50,106 nt of DNA from Phycisphaerales bacterium UBA2218 (GTDB lineage: Bacteria > Planctomycetota > Phycisphaerae > Sedimentisphaerales > Anaerobacaceae). How positions within the stretch are numbered: the stretch's first letter is position 1; each line of letters begins with the position of its first letter. Where the stretch lies: contig DCUI01000154.1 of the NCBI GenBank assembly GCA_002327785.1, forward strand, positions 171-50,276, given 5' to 3'. Below the pieces are notes generated by a model, which was not told the DNA's origin, searched no databases, and saw only the letters and a list, made by a program, of their open reading frames with translations. This document shows positions 33,870 through 41,778 of the stretch, one piece after another. The translations under genes were made by a program, and so were the position numbers.

Positions 33870-34739
33870 GTGAAGAACGTCTGGGTATTCACCTTGGTCT
33901 CCCCCCAGTCCCAGAACGCCGCCATATCACCAAAGCCCATGCACGAGATTGACATTCTGGGTGTGCCTGTCACGTGTTTTACCCTCTATCGCGAGGCCGT
34001 GGCCCACGTAGTTGATCGGGTAAAGACTCGTGACAAGTCGTGCTGTGTCGCCATCAATCCGCTGAAGGTGTGGTCTGCTGTGAAGGACCCCTCTTTTGCC
34101 GAGGTCTTGAAAGCTGCCGACGTGCACATCTGCGACGGGATCGGGGTGGCCCTGGCGGTCCGGCTCCTTCGTGGGCGTTCCATTCAGCGAATTACGGGAG
34201 TGCAGTTGTTCTTTCATCTGGTTGCGGCGGCCGAGAAGGAAGGCTTGAGCATCTTCCTGCTCGGTGCGACCGCTGAATCAAACGAAGATGCCTGCCACAA
34301 CCTGCTGAAGCGGCATCCACGCCTGAAGATTGCCGGCAGGCATGATGGGTACTTCGACGGCGATGAAGCGATGATGGATGCCATCAATGCCGTCGAACCC
34401 GACATCTTGTTTGTTGCCATGGGTTCCCCCAAGCAGGAGTACTGGATGGCGAAGAATTGCGCCGGCCTCCGCGCTCCGTTCGTCATGGGCGTGGGCGGCA
34501 CCTTTGACGTGGTCAGCGGCAGCGCCAAGTGGGCCCCGGCCCTCTTCCGCAAGACCGGCACGGAATTCGTGTATCGACTCTGCATGCAGCCTCGACGTCT
34601 TAAGATCGTGCCCACGTTGTGCAGGTTCACCGTGGCGGTAATCAAGGCATATATTCACCTGCGCTTGTCCGACGGAGAGTCAGGCAACGGCGAGGGCGCC
34701 CAGCCGGATGCGTCGGATTCGCCTGGAAGAATGGACTGA
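33870..34739 (+). CDS. WecG/TagA/CpsF-family glycosyltransferase (GT26)
   Basis: The 289-residue protein has the GT26 pattern: EIDILGVPVTCFT, VAINPLKVWSAV, HICDGIGVALAVRLLRG, RITGVQLFFHLVAAAEKEG, FLLGATAESNEDA, ILFVAMGSPKQEYWM and APFVMGVGGTFDVVSG. Members add N-acetylmannosaminuronic acid, ManNAc or similar residues to undecaprenyl-PP-GlcNAc, so it probably performs the second step after the WecA-like enzyme. GTG 33870 begins the open frame; ATG 33939 just before the conserved core is an alternative start. Confidence 0.9.
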   Translation: MKNVWVFTLVSPQSQNAAISPKPMHEIDILGVPVTCFTLYREAVAHVVDRVKTRDKSCCVAINPLKVWSAVKDPSFAEVLKAADVHICDGIGVALAVRLLRGRSIQRITGVQLFFHLVAAAEKEGLSIFLLGATAESNEDACHNLLKRHPRLKIAGRHDGYFDGDEAMMDAINAVEPDILFVAMGSPKQEYWMAKNCAGLRAPFVMGVGGTFDVVSGSAKWAPALFRKTGTEFVYRLCMQPRRLKIVPTLCRFTVAVIKAYIHLRLSDGESGNGEGAQPDASDSPGRMD

Positions 34740-34791
34740 CGGTCCTGTTGTGCTGCGCCGCCGCCGACAGGTCTGATAGGAGATGAATCAC

Positions 34792-35535
34792 ATGCCGACA
34801 AGAGGGATAGGGGGCGGCGCCAGCCGAAATCTGCGGCCCGTGATCATAGCCGCACTGGCGGCGGGTTTTCTGATGCTCGGTTCCAACCTCACCTATCGTG
34901 CTCTGGCGGCCCGCCTGGCCGCTCCCGCGAGTGCCAGACCCATTGCCCCTGAGGTGCTGAGCGGATTCCCGCTCCAGATAGGGGATTGGGTGGGGCAGGA
35001 CGTGCCACTGGACCCGGCCATCGTGGTCCGAACGGATACGGACGCACACGTCAATCGCGGCTATTCCCGCGCCGGTGGCCTGGAGTCCGTGGGGTTGTAT
35101 GTTGCGTGCGGCGTCAAGGTTCGCGATCTCGCCCCGCATCGTCCGGAGGTGTGCTACACCGGAAACGGCTGGACTCTTGCGGGACGCAGACTCCTGGAAT
35201 GTCCTTCGAAAGACGGCCCCCCGCTGACGTGCAGACTCTTCACGTTTTCCCGCGGCACGCTTGGCGCAGAGAAGATTGTGGTGCTGTACTACTACATCGT
35301 GGACGGACGTACCTGCCACGACGTTTCGGTACTGCGATTCAACTTCTGGCGTATCGGCTACGTGGCCCAGGTCCAGATCGCCGCCCTCGTGACAGAGGCG
35401 ATGACGACCGAGTCCGCGACCGCGCTCGTTTCAGACTTCGTGGTCGAGGCGGCGCCGCGGATAGCCGGGCTGTTCGAACGGATCGCAGACGATCGGGCTG
35501 CGGACTCATCACGTCCTGGGGACAAGGAGGAATGA
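34792..35535 (+). CDS. epsI: EpsI-domain exosortase-associated protein
   Basis: The 247-residue protein has one N-terminal membrane helix (VIIAALAAGFLMLGSNLTY) and a periplasmic EpsI domain. The domain has FPLQIGDWVGQDVPLD near residue 60, the Cys block HRPEVCYTGNGW near 120, and VVLYYYIVDGRT. EpsI proteins occur beside or fused to exosortases in exopolysaccharide loci; their biochemical role is unsettled. AGGAG at 34778-34782 abuts the first ATG (34783) but lies nine bases before ATG 34792, which decides this start. The exosortase gene follows after four bases. Confidence 0.88.
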   Translation: MPTRGIGGGASRNLRPVIIAALAAGFLMLGSNLTYRALAARLAAPASARPIAPEVLSGFPLQIGDWVGQDVPLDPAIVVRTDTDAHVNRGYSRAGGLESVGLYVACGVKVRDLAPHRPEVCYTGNGWTLAGRRLLECPSKDGPPLTCRLFTFSRGTLGAEKIVVLYYYIVDGRTCHDVSVLRFNFWRIGYVAQVQIAALVTEAMTTESATALVSDFVVEAAPRIAGLFERIADDRAADSSRPGDKEE

Positions 35536-35539
35536 CCCG

Positions 35540-36538
35540 ATGAAGGTCGTCAACCATCGCGTTCGCCGTGAATCCGGTTTGTCTGTCTCCGGTGGACGTC
35601 GATTGTGGTATGACCACGTGGGCCTTGGCGTATCTGTGCTGACCCTGCTCTTGATCGCGGGGTGGGCGTACAGGTCGGAATTGGCAAGCCTCTTTCGCGG
35701 ATGGCGGAGCAGTGACGATTATTCGGCGGGCCAGCTCGTTCCGCTCGTTATCGTGGTCTTCCTCTGGCGGGACAAAAAGAGACTTGCGGAGTGTTTGCTG
35801 ACGCCTTGCTGGTGGGGCGGAGTCCTGGTGCTTCTGGGCGCTCAAGCCGCGAGGATCTTTGGGCTGCTGTTCATGTTTCAGTCCATTGAACGGTATACCG
35901 TCGTTCTGACGGCTGCGGGCTTGGTCCTCATGGTGGCCGGATGGCAGGTGTTCCGACGTGTCTTCTGGGTCCTGTTGTTTTTGTTTCTCATGTTTCCTTT
36001 GCCCGGTCGCGTGCACAACATGATTGGCGGCCCTCTCCAGCGGCTGGCGACTACCGGCTCTGTGTTTTTGCTGGAGGCGTTCGGGGCGCGAGTGACCCAG
36101 CAGGGGAACGTCGTGGTGCTTGGCGAGAACACGCCCATGGCGGTGGCGGAGGCTTGCAGCGGCCTTCGTATGCTCACGGCGTTCATTATCGTCGCTGCGT
36201 TCATCGCCTACATGGTCAAGCGGCCGCGATGGCAGAAGGGCGTCCTGCTCGCGTCGAGCATCCCGGTCGCGGTGATCTGCAATATCGTTCGTATCTCCGC
36301 GACCGGCATGATCATGCTGCATGTGAGTGTCGAGCTGGGGGAGAAGTTCTTCCATGATTTCGCCGGTCTCGTGATGATGCCGATCGCCGTATCACTGATC
36401 TTCGGCGAGATCTGGCTCATGGACAAGCTCATCGTGCCGGACTCCGACGAGGGGCGGGCAGGCCGCGTGGCGATTCCGTCGAAATCCGCCGGTGGGACCG
36501 GGGGGGTGGTTGTGCGAAGACGTGCGAGCAGCCAGTGA
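35540..36538 (+). CDS. Exosortase (transpeptidase-like membrane protease for PEP-CTERM-type proteins)
   Basis: The 332-residue polytopic membrane protein has all three catalytic positions of the exosortase/archaeosortase family: Cys206 in VAEACSGLRM, Arg251 in CNIVRISATG and His272 in FFHDFAGLVMM. The N-terminal half carries YSAGQLVPLVIVVFLW and FPLPGRVHNMIGGPLQ, as usual. Exosortases cleave C-terminal PEP-type sorting tails and attach the protein to the envelope or release it. AGGAGG nine bases upstream supports the start. Sorting clients begin 240 bases downstream. The subtype was not assigned. Confidence 0.95.
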   Translation: MKVVNHRVRRESGLSVSGGRRLWYDHVGLGVSVLTLLLIAGWAYRSELASLFRGWRSSDDYSAGQLVPLVIVVFLWRDKKRLAECLLTPCWWGGVLVLLGAQAARIFGLLFMFQSIERYTVVLTAAGLVLMVAGWQVFRRVFWVLLFLFLMFPLPGRVHNMIGGPLQRLATTGSVFLLEAFGARVTQQGNVVVLGENTPMAVAEACSGLRMLTAFIIVAAFIAYMVKRPRWQKGVLLASSIPVAVICNIVRISATGMIMLHVSVELGEKFFHDFAGLVMMPIAVSLIFGEIWLMDKLIVPDSDEGRAGRVAIPSKSAGGTGGVVVRRRASSQ

Positions 36539-36679
36539 CCGCCTCGAAAAATATCCTATTCGTGGAAAACGGGCATAAAACGCTCCCGGCCTGTTCCTAA
36601 CGGATTGTCTGAAAAGAACTTACAGGCGAACGCCCGTCGCGTGGCATCTCCTCCGTTCGTTTTTCTCGTTCCTCAGTGC

Positions 36680-36708
36680 TTGACTTGCAGAACTCGTTGT
36701 GGTCTAAT
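36680..36708 (+). promoter_or_regulatory. Strong sigma-70-type promoter before the exosortase client region
   Basis: TTGACT (36680-36685) and TCTAAT (36703-36708) are separated by exactly 17 bases. The preceding TGC gives TGCTTGAC, which recurs before the client gene at 38641. It lies 73 bases upstream of the first client-region gene. Confidence 0.65.
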
Positions 36709-36780
36709 GAGGTATATCAATGCGCGATGGCTATGGAGAGAATCGGTAACCCATAAGTCTTTGCCTGTGTGGATTGCAGG

Positions 36781-37374
36781 ATGAGGTGGAGAAGGATTAT
36801 CTTGGCCGTGGTCGCGGCGATGGCCGCTACGGGGTCCGTTCGCGCCGACATGGTCCCGGTTTCCGGGGCCGGTTTCGGTTGCGGGACGCCGTCTGCGGTC
36901 TGTGATGTCCCCCGCCCGCCTTCTCAACCCGCCCGCCACGAGCTGTACGGTATCGGGTTCGATGCGTTCGATTTTCCCCCGGTTCGGCTGGATGTTCGCC
37001 CACAGGCGGACTGGCCGCAATCAGCCGAGCAGCCGGTGCTTGTCCTGTCGGACAGGCAAAATAGCTTCAATCTGTGCCTGTACGCCCTGGTGGGCCTGGG
37101 ACTGTGCAAATCGGCCCCCTGGGTGAAGAAGATAAGGTTCGGTATGATCCCGGCGTGGTATTGTGACGCCGGCCCGTTCCAGGTTGGGCACAGCCATGTG
37201 ATCCCGCCCGATTGCCTTATCTCCGCGCCGGCCTGCTGTTTTGTCCCGCCGCGGTGCGGACCCGAGCCTCCTTTGCCTCGATACCGCCGGGAGGCGATAG
37301 TCTCCCTCTGGCGGAAGTCTCAATTCACCCCGACGATCCTCGCCTCCCGAGGTCCTCCTCCGGCTTGTCGGTGA
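36781..37374 (+). CDS. Secreted protein of unknown family (GPFQVGHSH family), copy 1
   Basis: The 197-residue product has a signal peptide (IILAVVAAMAATGSVRA) and then DMVPVSG. A proline-rich region leads to a conserved core: LSDRQNSFNLCLYALVGLGL and then CKSAPWVKK, IPAWYCDAGPFQVGHSH near residue 130, and the C-terminal YRREAIVSLWRKSQF with PTILASRGPP. The LCLYALVGLGLC stretch could be a short membrane helix. A paralog lies at 40199-40817. I cannot assign a function. It has no PEP-like tail but sits between the exosortase and its clients, so a helper or companion role is possible. An in-frame GTG at 36769 is an alternative start. Confidence 0.75.
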   Translation: MRWRRIILAVVAAMAATGSVRADMVPVSGAGFGCGTPSAVCDVPRPPSQPARHELYGIGFDAFDFPPVRLDVRPQADWPQSAEQPVLVLSDRQNSFNLCLYALVGLGLCKSAPWVKKIRFGMIPAWYCDAGPFQVGHSHVIPPDCLISAPACCFVPPRCGPEPPLPRYRREAIVSLWRKSQFTPTILASRGPPPACR

Positions 37375-37381
37375 ACGCCTT

Positions 37382-37397
37382 CTCCCGCATACGGGAG
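37382..37397. terminator. Short hairpin after the copy 1 unknown gene
   Basis: CTCCCG-CATA-CGGGAG is a perfect 6-bp stem eight bases after the stop at 37374. There is no T tract, so termination is uncertain. Confidence 0.35.
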
Positions 37398-37473
37398 GAG
37401 TCATCGCAGGAATGAACCCTCTGAACAGGGGGGGTATCATCTGACAAGGAAGAAAAGACCCCAAGTTCACAGA

Positions 37474-37501
37474 TGAGAGAAGAGAGAAGAGAGAAGAGAG
37501 A
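37474..37501. repeat. Four-unit 7-bp tandem repeat (AGAGAAG) at a ribosome-binding site
   Basis: The purine-rich unit AGAGAAG is repeated four times (the last one incomplete) immediately before the ATG of the client gene at 37504. It supplies several overlapping weak ribosome-binding sequences and could vary in number by slippage. The effect on expression is inferred. Confidence 0.6.
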
Positions 37502-37503
37502 AT

Positions 37504-38223
37504 ATGAGAAAGATTATCTTGGTTGCAGTGGTGTGTGCATTTGTCGCGGTGCCGGTGTTAGCAGATCCGCCCCATGGGGCATTCTCCGACTCGGCGACGA
37601 TGGACTACACCCGTCTTACCAACTATTTCAGTGGCAATGGTGGCGAGTTCACGCTGAGCCAGTACATGAGTCAACCGTACTTGTCAAACGCAGCGTACGC
37701 CAGTGTGGCCAAGGCCCAGGATGGAGACTCGACCTCCTTCCAGACGTTTTGCATGGAACAGTACGAATACGTCGCTCAGCCGATGACTTTCTACGTCAGC
37801 GAGCAGAATGCGGCCTTGACAGCCGCCGGTTCGCACGCTTGGAAGGGCGGCACCGGCATCGGTGATGACCTTGATCCCAGGACCGCATACCTCTACACCA
37901 AGTTTGCGACGGGAACGCTAACCGGCTACGATTATAGCGTTGCTGGGCGTGCGACCTCCGCTGGCGCCCTCCAAAACGCCATTTGGTTCATTGAGGGCGA
38001 AGGCGGCGTGAGCAACAGCTTCGTTGCGCTAGCCGATACGGCCGTGGCCGTTGGTGGCGAATGGTACGGCAAGGGCATAGGCAACGTCCGTGTCATCCAG
38101 GCCTACAAGTTGGACGGGAGCATTGCGCAGGACCAGCTCTACTTCGTGCCGGTTCCGGGCGCGGTTCTGCTGGGCTTCCTTGGCTTGGGCTACGCCGGGA
38201 CGAAACTTCGCCGGTTTGTGTGA
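37504..38223 (+). CDS. Exosortase client with thioester-domain-like motifs and VPVPGA tail
   Basis: The 239-residue secreted protein has a signal peptide ending VLADPPHG. The middle resembles a thioester domain: Cys83 in FQTFCMEQYEYV and Gln157 in AGALQNAIWFIEGE, with GGTGIGDDLDPRTAYLYTKF between them. In known thioester domains a Cys and a Gln in (T/L)QxAIW cross-link and can bind host or surface amines. The C-terminus is VPVPGAVLLGFLGLGYAG followed by TKLRRFV, a PEP-CTERM-like sorting tail. The thioester assignment rests on motif likeness only. Confidence 0.8.
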   Translation: MRKIILVAVVCAFVAVPVLADPPHGAFSDSATMDYTRLTNYFSGNGGEFTLSQYMSQPYLSNAAYASVAKAQDGDSTSFQTFCMEQYEYVAQPMTFYVSEQNAALTAAGSHAWKGGTGIGDDLDPRTAYLYTKFATGTLTGYDYSVAGRATSAGALQNAIWFIEGEGGVSNSFVALADTAVAVGGEWYGKGIGNVRVIQAYKLDGSIAQDQLYFVPVPGAVLLGFLGLGYAGTKLRRFV

Positions 38224-38250
38224 TCGCCCCGCAAGACGGGCAGTCAGAAT

Positions 38251-38430
38251 GGGAATGTGTGGATTCGGTGAAGCCCCTCCCCAGGAGGGGCTTCGCCGCT
38301 CGTTGTCGAGCCGCGTTCCTTGGGGATGATCCCAGGACGGCACTGTGATTTGTCGTGGCGGGCGAAGCGAATCCATCGGGCCATCGAGTAAGAGGTTTTT
38401 CAAGTCCGCAGCCAGGGTCTTCAGTTCGGT
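38251..38430. repeat. Dispersed repeat, copy A, downstream of a VPLPGA client gene
   Basis: About 180 bases match 41779-41960 over most of their length. Shared features are ATTCGG, the GAAGCCCCTC...GAGGGGCTTCGCC hairpin, a GATTTGTC.TGG..GCGAAGCGAA block and GTCCGC.GCC.GG. Both copies follow the stop codon of a VPLPGA-tailed gene. Read on the minus strand it yields GWFASL-like text that recurs in intergenic repeats of many environmental bacteria (recalled, not checked). Confidence 0.65.
38267..38297. terminator. 14-bp terminator hairpin after the 37504 client
   Basis: Bases 38267-38280 pair with 38284-38297 (one G-U) around a 3-base loop. The stem is very GC-rich and no T tract follows. The same hairpin, slightly altered, follows the 40929 client. 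Confidence 0.6.
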
Positions 38431-38557
38431 TGGGATACACCCATCCTGAGGTAGGCTTTTGCCGGGCTGATGGGCCGGCTGGCCGGCTCCGGAGGGCAGA
38501 AATCTCGCCGGCCGCACGAATCAGTAGTAATAATCAAGATTTTTTCGGAATTTGTGC

Positions 38558-38587
38558 TTGACAGTGAGGGGGATGCTTCGGGATAGT
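38558..38587 (+). promoter_or_regulatory. Promoter for the 38641 client gene
   Basis: TTGACA (38558-38563), a perfect -35, is 18 bases from GATAGT (38582-38587). It is preceded by GTGC, as in the promoter at 36680. The gene start is 54 bases downstream. Confidence 0.6.
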
Positions 38588-38640
38588 AGTAAGCGTGTTC
38601 GTGCGTGGAGCGTTGAATCGAGTGGCAATGGAGAGAAGGT

Positions 38641-39288
38641 ATGAAACGGGCAATGTTCATCCTGATGGTGTGTGTGGCCGTGCCGGTTGCCGCGATGGCG
38701 GATATTACATGGACTTTTGGCGGCGATCCTCATTCTGAAGGTGGACTCACGACGTCGCGTACAGACGCCGTCGTGGACACGTTCAGTGGCGTGCGGCCCG
38801 GTTGGACCTGGACATTCGAGGGCGGTGGCGGTGATGTCACATCCGGAAGCATCGAGGGCGTGAAGGCGGCTCCGTGGGGCCTCACGGACACCGCCATGTA
38901 TTTCTGCGTACCTGAACCTGTGGATCCGCCAACAACTCATGCTGGGACTGCGACGGTCGATTTTGGCTCTTACCAGAGCTATCTCGGTATCTACTGGGGA
39001 TCGATAGATGCCTACAACTCGATCACGTTCTACGACGGGGACCTTGAGCTTGCTTCCTTCACCGGAGCACAGATCATTGCGCCGGACGAGGCAAAGGGCG
39101 ACTGGACGGGCGAGACCAACAACCGGTATGTGAACTTCACCGGCGTGGTGTTCGACAAGGTCAAGTTCTCCACCAGCGAAATCGCATTCGAGTTTGACAA
39201 TCTTGCCGTTGTGCCCCTTCCGGGCGCGGTTCTGCTGGGCTTCCTGGGCCTGGGATACGCCGGCATGAAACTCCGCAAGATGGTGTGA
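38641..39288 (+). CDS. Exosortase client with VPLPGA tail, Npun_F0296-like
   Basis: The 215-residue secreted protein has a signal peptide (MKRAMFILMVCVAVPVAAMA). Its core includes GTATVDFGSYQSYLGIYWGS followed by IDAYNSITFY, a block I associate with the Npun_F0296 family of exosortase-dependent surface proteins. The C-terminus is VPLPGAVLLGFLGLGYAG then MKLRKMV, almost identical to the tails of the 37504 and 40929 products. It is probably anchored or processed by the exosortase at 35540. It has its own promoter at 38558. Ligand or function is unknown. Confidence 0.85.
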   Translation: MKRAMFILMVCVAVPVAAMADITWTFGGDPHSEGGLTTSRTDAVVDTFSGVRPGWTWTFEGGGGDVTSGSIEGVKAAPWGLTDTAMYFCVPEPVDPPTTHAGTATVDFGSYQSYLGIYWGSIDAYNSITFYDGDLELASFTGAQIIAPDEAKGDWTGETNNRYVNFTGVVFDKVKFSTSEIAFEFDNLAVVPLPGAVLLGFLGLGYAGMKLRKMV

Positions 39289-39322
39289 TGATTGCGTGGT
39301 CCGTTTTGTGAGGAGGAGAAAG

Positions 39323-40054
39323 ATGTCGCGTCTCTCGTGTGGGTTGGCGGTGCTGTTGCTCGCTTGTATCTTTACGGCACAGGCGACAGCAGATTTTTTT
39401 ACGATTCCAGAAGAGGTGCTGCTGAGCGCCGAGTTCGGCGCGAAGGCGTGGGGACCTGCCACCGTGACGAGGACGGATGTGCCCGGACACGGAGTCCAAT
39501 TCAGTTACTCCGGTCTTATGGACAGCGGAACGGGAATCAAGGACGACTGGTCGGTACAAACGCTCTATGGTCAGATCCTTCCAAGCCATTGCAACGGCGA
39601 TTTCAGCAACTTCGACGGCTATTCGCTTTGGGTCGAGAACGTCGGGACGACCACCGTGTCGGTCAGCGTCTTCATGAACACAGGTTACACGGGCCCTAGT
39701 GGCACGCCGACCAATACGCCGGCGAATGATACGTTCTGGCAGTCTGCCTGGCAGACCATGCTGCCGGGGGAGGCTTTTGTGATCACGCTGGATTTCGACG
39801 ATGCGGTTCCCTGGAACATCGCGGACAACCCGTCTCCGCACACCCAGGGATCCAATGGTGTGTCTACCGCGATAAACCTCTTCGATCGAAAGGAAGTGAG
39901 TGCGATCGGCTTTGAGGTCACGGGCAGCGGCAGCGGTGCGATTCTGGTGAATGCTGTTCCGGAGCCCGTATCGGTCGTGCTCGGGGTTGTGGGGATGAGC
40001 ACCGCCGCGGCGCTGTTACGACACCGCAGGGAACGCTCGGGCGTTCGCGAATAG
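39323..40054 (+). CDS. Exosortase client with classical PEP-CTERM tail
   Basis: The 243-residue secreted protein has a signal peptide (LAVLLLACIFTAQATA). Its C-terminus is AVPEPVSVVLGVVGMSTAAA followed by LLRHRRERSG, a canonical PEP-CTERM sorting signal. The middle block VSVFMNTGYTGP..FWQSAW..LDFDDA resembles ASLFINTGWTD..YFQSDW..LDFANA of the 40929 protein, so the two share a domain although their tails differ. AGGAGG six bases before ATG 39323 fixes the start over the upstream GTG at 39296. It follows the 38641 gene after 34 bases and is probably co-transcribed. Confidence 0.87.
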   Translation: MSRLSCGLAVLLLACIFTAQATADFFTIPEEVLLSAEFGAKAWGPATVTRTDVPGHGVQFSYSGLMDSGTGIKDDWSVQTLYGQILPSHCNGDFSNFDGYSLWVENVGTTTVSVSVFMNTGYTGPSGTPTNTPANDTFWQSAWQTMLPGEAFVITLDFDDAVPWNIADNPSPHTQGSNGVSTAINLFDRKEVSAIGFEVTGSGSGAILVNAVPEPVSVVLGVVGMSTAAALLRHRRERSGVRE

Positions 40055-40198
40055 GGATACAATCGGTTGGGGTGTGGATTCGCCTGGTTGTTGCCGGACG
40101 CATGAAAGGTGGTTCTTGAAGCTGCTAAGGCGGCTTTGACTTCTTGTGAACGATACTGTGGCGGTGAAATGGGCGTCCGCCCGGTGGGGGCAGACGCG

Positions 40199-40817
40199 GT
40201 GAAATGGAGTGTGAGGTTCGTGTACCGCTGCGGAAATAGTGTGGTGGTGATTGCTATCCTACTTGGCGTAGCAGCGGGTGGCTATGCCGACATGGTCCCT
40301 GTGTCCGGGCAGGGGGCCGCAGAACCGCAGCCCGCGCGGGTTCGAGGTGGCGCACCTGCCGCCGGCGGATGCCGTCGGCCTGTTCCCGGGTCCCGCGATG
40401 GACGACTTGGGCTGCATGGGGGTTGGATTGCCCCGTGAAGCGCGGGGCATTGTCGAGCCTTCCGGCGAGGCGCAACCGGTTCGCATCCTCTCGGATGAGC
40501 AGAGCAGTCTGGGGCTGTGCCTATACGCGCTCCTCGGCTTGGGTCTATGTCGATCAGTACCCTACGTCAAGAAGTTCTCGGTCGGGGTGATCCCCCAGTG
40601 GTACCATGACGGCGGCCCGTTCCAAGTCGGCCACAGCCATGCGATTTCGCACGATTGCCTCGGGTTTGCCTCGGTGCACTGCTTCGTGCAGCCCGATACG
40701 AGACCCGAGATGCCGATACTGCAGTACCGCCGGGAGGCCATCGTGGCCCTCTGGCGGAAAGCGCAGTTCGTCCCGACAATCCTGGCGTCCCGAGCCCCTC
40801 CGCTCTGTTCTTGCTGA
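40199..40817 (+). pseudogene. Secreted protein of unknown family (GPFQVGHSH family), copy 2, frameshifted
   Basis: The N-terminus reads in one frame as a signal peptide (VVVIAILLGVAAGGYA) followed by DMVPVSG, as in copy 1. The rest of the family reads in the +1 frame: ILSDEQSSLGLCLYALLGLG, CRSVPYVKKF, IPQWYHDGGPFQVGHSH, YRREAIVALWRKAQF, PTILASRAPP. The two frames must switch between about 40305 and 40345, where there is a run of five G (40312-40316). It may be a real one-base mutation, a sequencing or assembly error, or a programmed shift. If the frame were intact the product would be ~205 residues. Function is unknown. Confidence 0.72.
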
Positions 40818-40928
40818 GCCGCCCTGACCCATGCCGGGTGGGGTGCGCTTCAGGTTTCCGAGTCTGGCCTTGCGCAAGCGAGCCAGCGACAAAGTGAAAC
40901 GCTTAAGAACAGGATGGAGAAAGAGACA

Positions 40929-41756
40929 ATGAAACGGATGATTATAGCAATGTCAGTGATCTGCCTGCTGGGCTCTGTAGCCCTGGCAGACTACCCTGGG
41001 ACATCGTATCCCATTGAGGGTCCGATCCCGGTGCCTGGTGACCCTACCGAATTCACGATCTCAAATGCTGATCTGGCCACGTGGGATATTTTCAAACCCT
41101 CTCGCCTTTCGGCGACGGATACGGATTCTACCGTTCCAGGTATCGGCTGGGATGTCCCGGGTCGCAACAATGCGGAGTTCAACTTCATCGGGTTCAATTT
41201 TACCGACCCTGACTTAGGCAATGTCACATGGGCTTCGGGTCAGGTGGGTTGGAGTATGTTTACCTCTGATGGCGGCGTCGATGACACCCTGCCCCCAGAG
41301 TACTACAACCTGAGTGGGTACAAGTCCTTCACAGTCAGCTTCCACAACGAGGTGTTCGGCCCTGTGCAGGCAGGCGATGTGGGCGCCGCCGTCATGGCCT
41401 CTCTGTTCATCAATACCGGCTGGACGGATATTGGTGAGCCGGACAAGTACTTTCAGTCGGACTGGGTCTGGGCAGTACCCTGCGACAATCTGGTCCTCGA
41501 GCTCGACTTCGCGAATGCGATCGTTGGTTGGGATTCCACTGGCCAACCGATCTACGGGCCGGTCACGAACCTGGGCCACGTCTCTTCGATTGGTGTGCAT
41601 ATCGGATCCAACCTCTACGTTGCGGGCGTGAACTGGGGTATCCCGGATGACACGGGCTTCAAAATCTGTATAGACACGGTTCCGCTTCCGGGTGCGGCGC
41701 TGCTCGCCTTCCTGGGCCTGGGCTATGCCGGTACGAAGCTTCGCAAGTTCGTGTGA
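40929..41756 (+). CDS. Exosortase client with VPLPGA tail
   Basis: The 275-residue secreted protein has a signal peptide (IIAMSVICLLGSVALA). The body is beta-rich and acidic and shares ASLFINTGWTD...YFQSDW...LELDFANA with the PEP-tailed 39323 protein. The C-terminus is VPLPGAALLAFLGLGYAG then TKLRKFV. ATG 40929 is chosen because GGAG lies nine bases upstream; ATG 40914 is in frame but would place that site inside the gene. A terminator hairpin and repeat copy B follow the stop. Confidence 0.86.
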   Translation: MKRMIIAMSVICLLGSVALADYPGTSYPIEGPIPVPGDPTEFTISNADLATWDIFKPSRLSATDTDSTVPGIGWDVPGRNNAEFNFIGFNFTDPDLGNVTWASGQVGWSMFTSDGGVDDTLPPEYYNLSGYKSFTVSFHNEVFGPVQAGDVGAAVMASLFINTGWTDIGEPDKYFQSDWVWAVPCDNLVLELDFANAIVGWDSTGQPIYGPVTNLGHVSSIGVHIGSNLYVAGVNWGIPDDTGFKICIDTVPLPGAALLAFLGLGYAGTKLRKFV

Positions 41757-41778
41757 GTTCGTGGTGACGCTGAGAGTC

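Larger units (their letters stand above)
38224..38640. other. Noncoding 417-bp gap with terminator, dispersed repeat and promoter
   Basis: This gap holds no gene. It contains the hairpin 38267-38297, most of repeat copy A (38251-38430) and the promoter 38558-38587, all listed separately. Confidence 0.6.

Noticed and set aside
37473..37865. Second plus-strand frame starting MREERREKREYEK
   Set aside because: It starts in the AGAGAAG repeat, overlaps the thioester-like client out of frame and has no recognisable motif.
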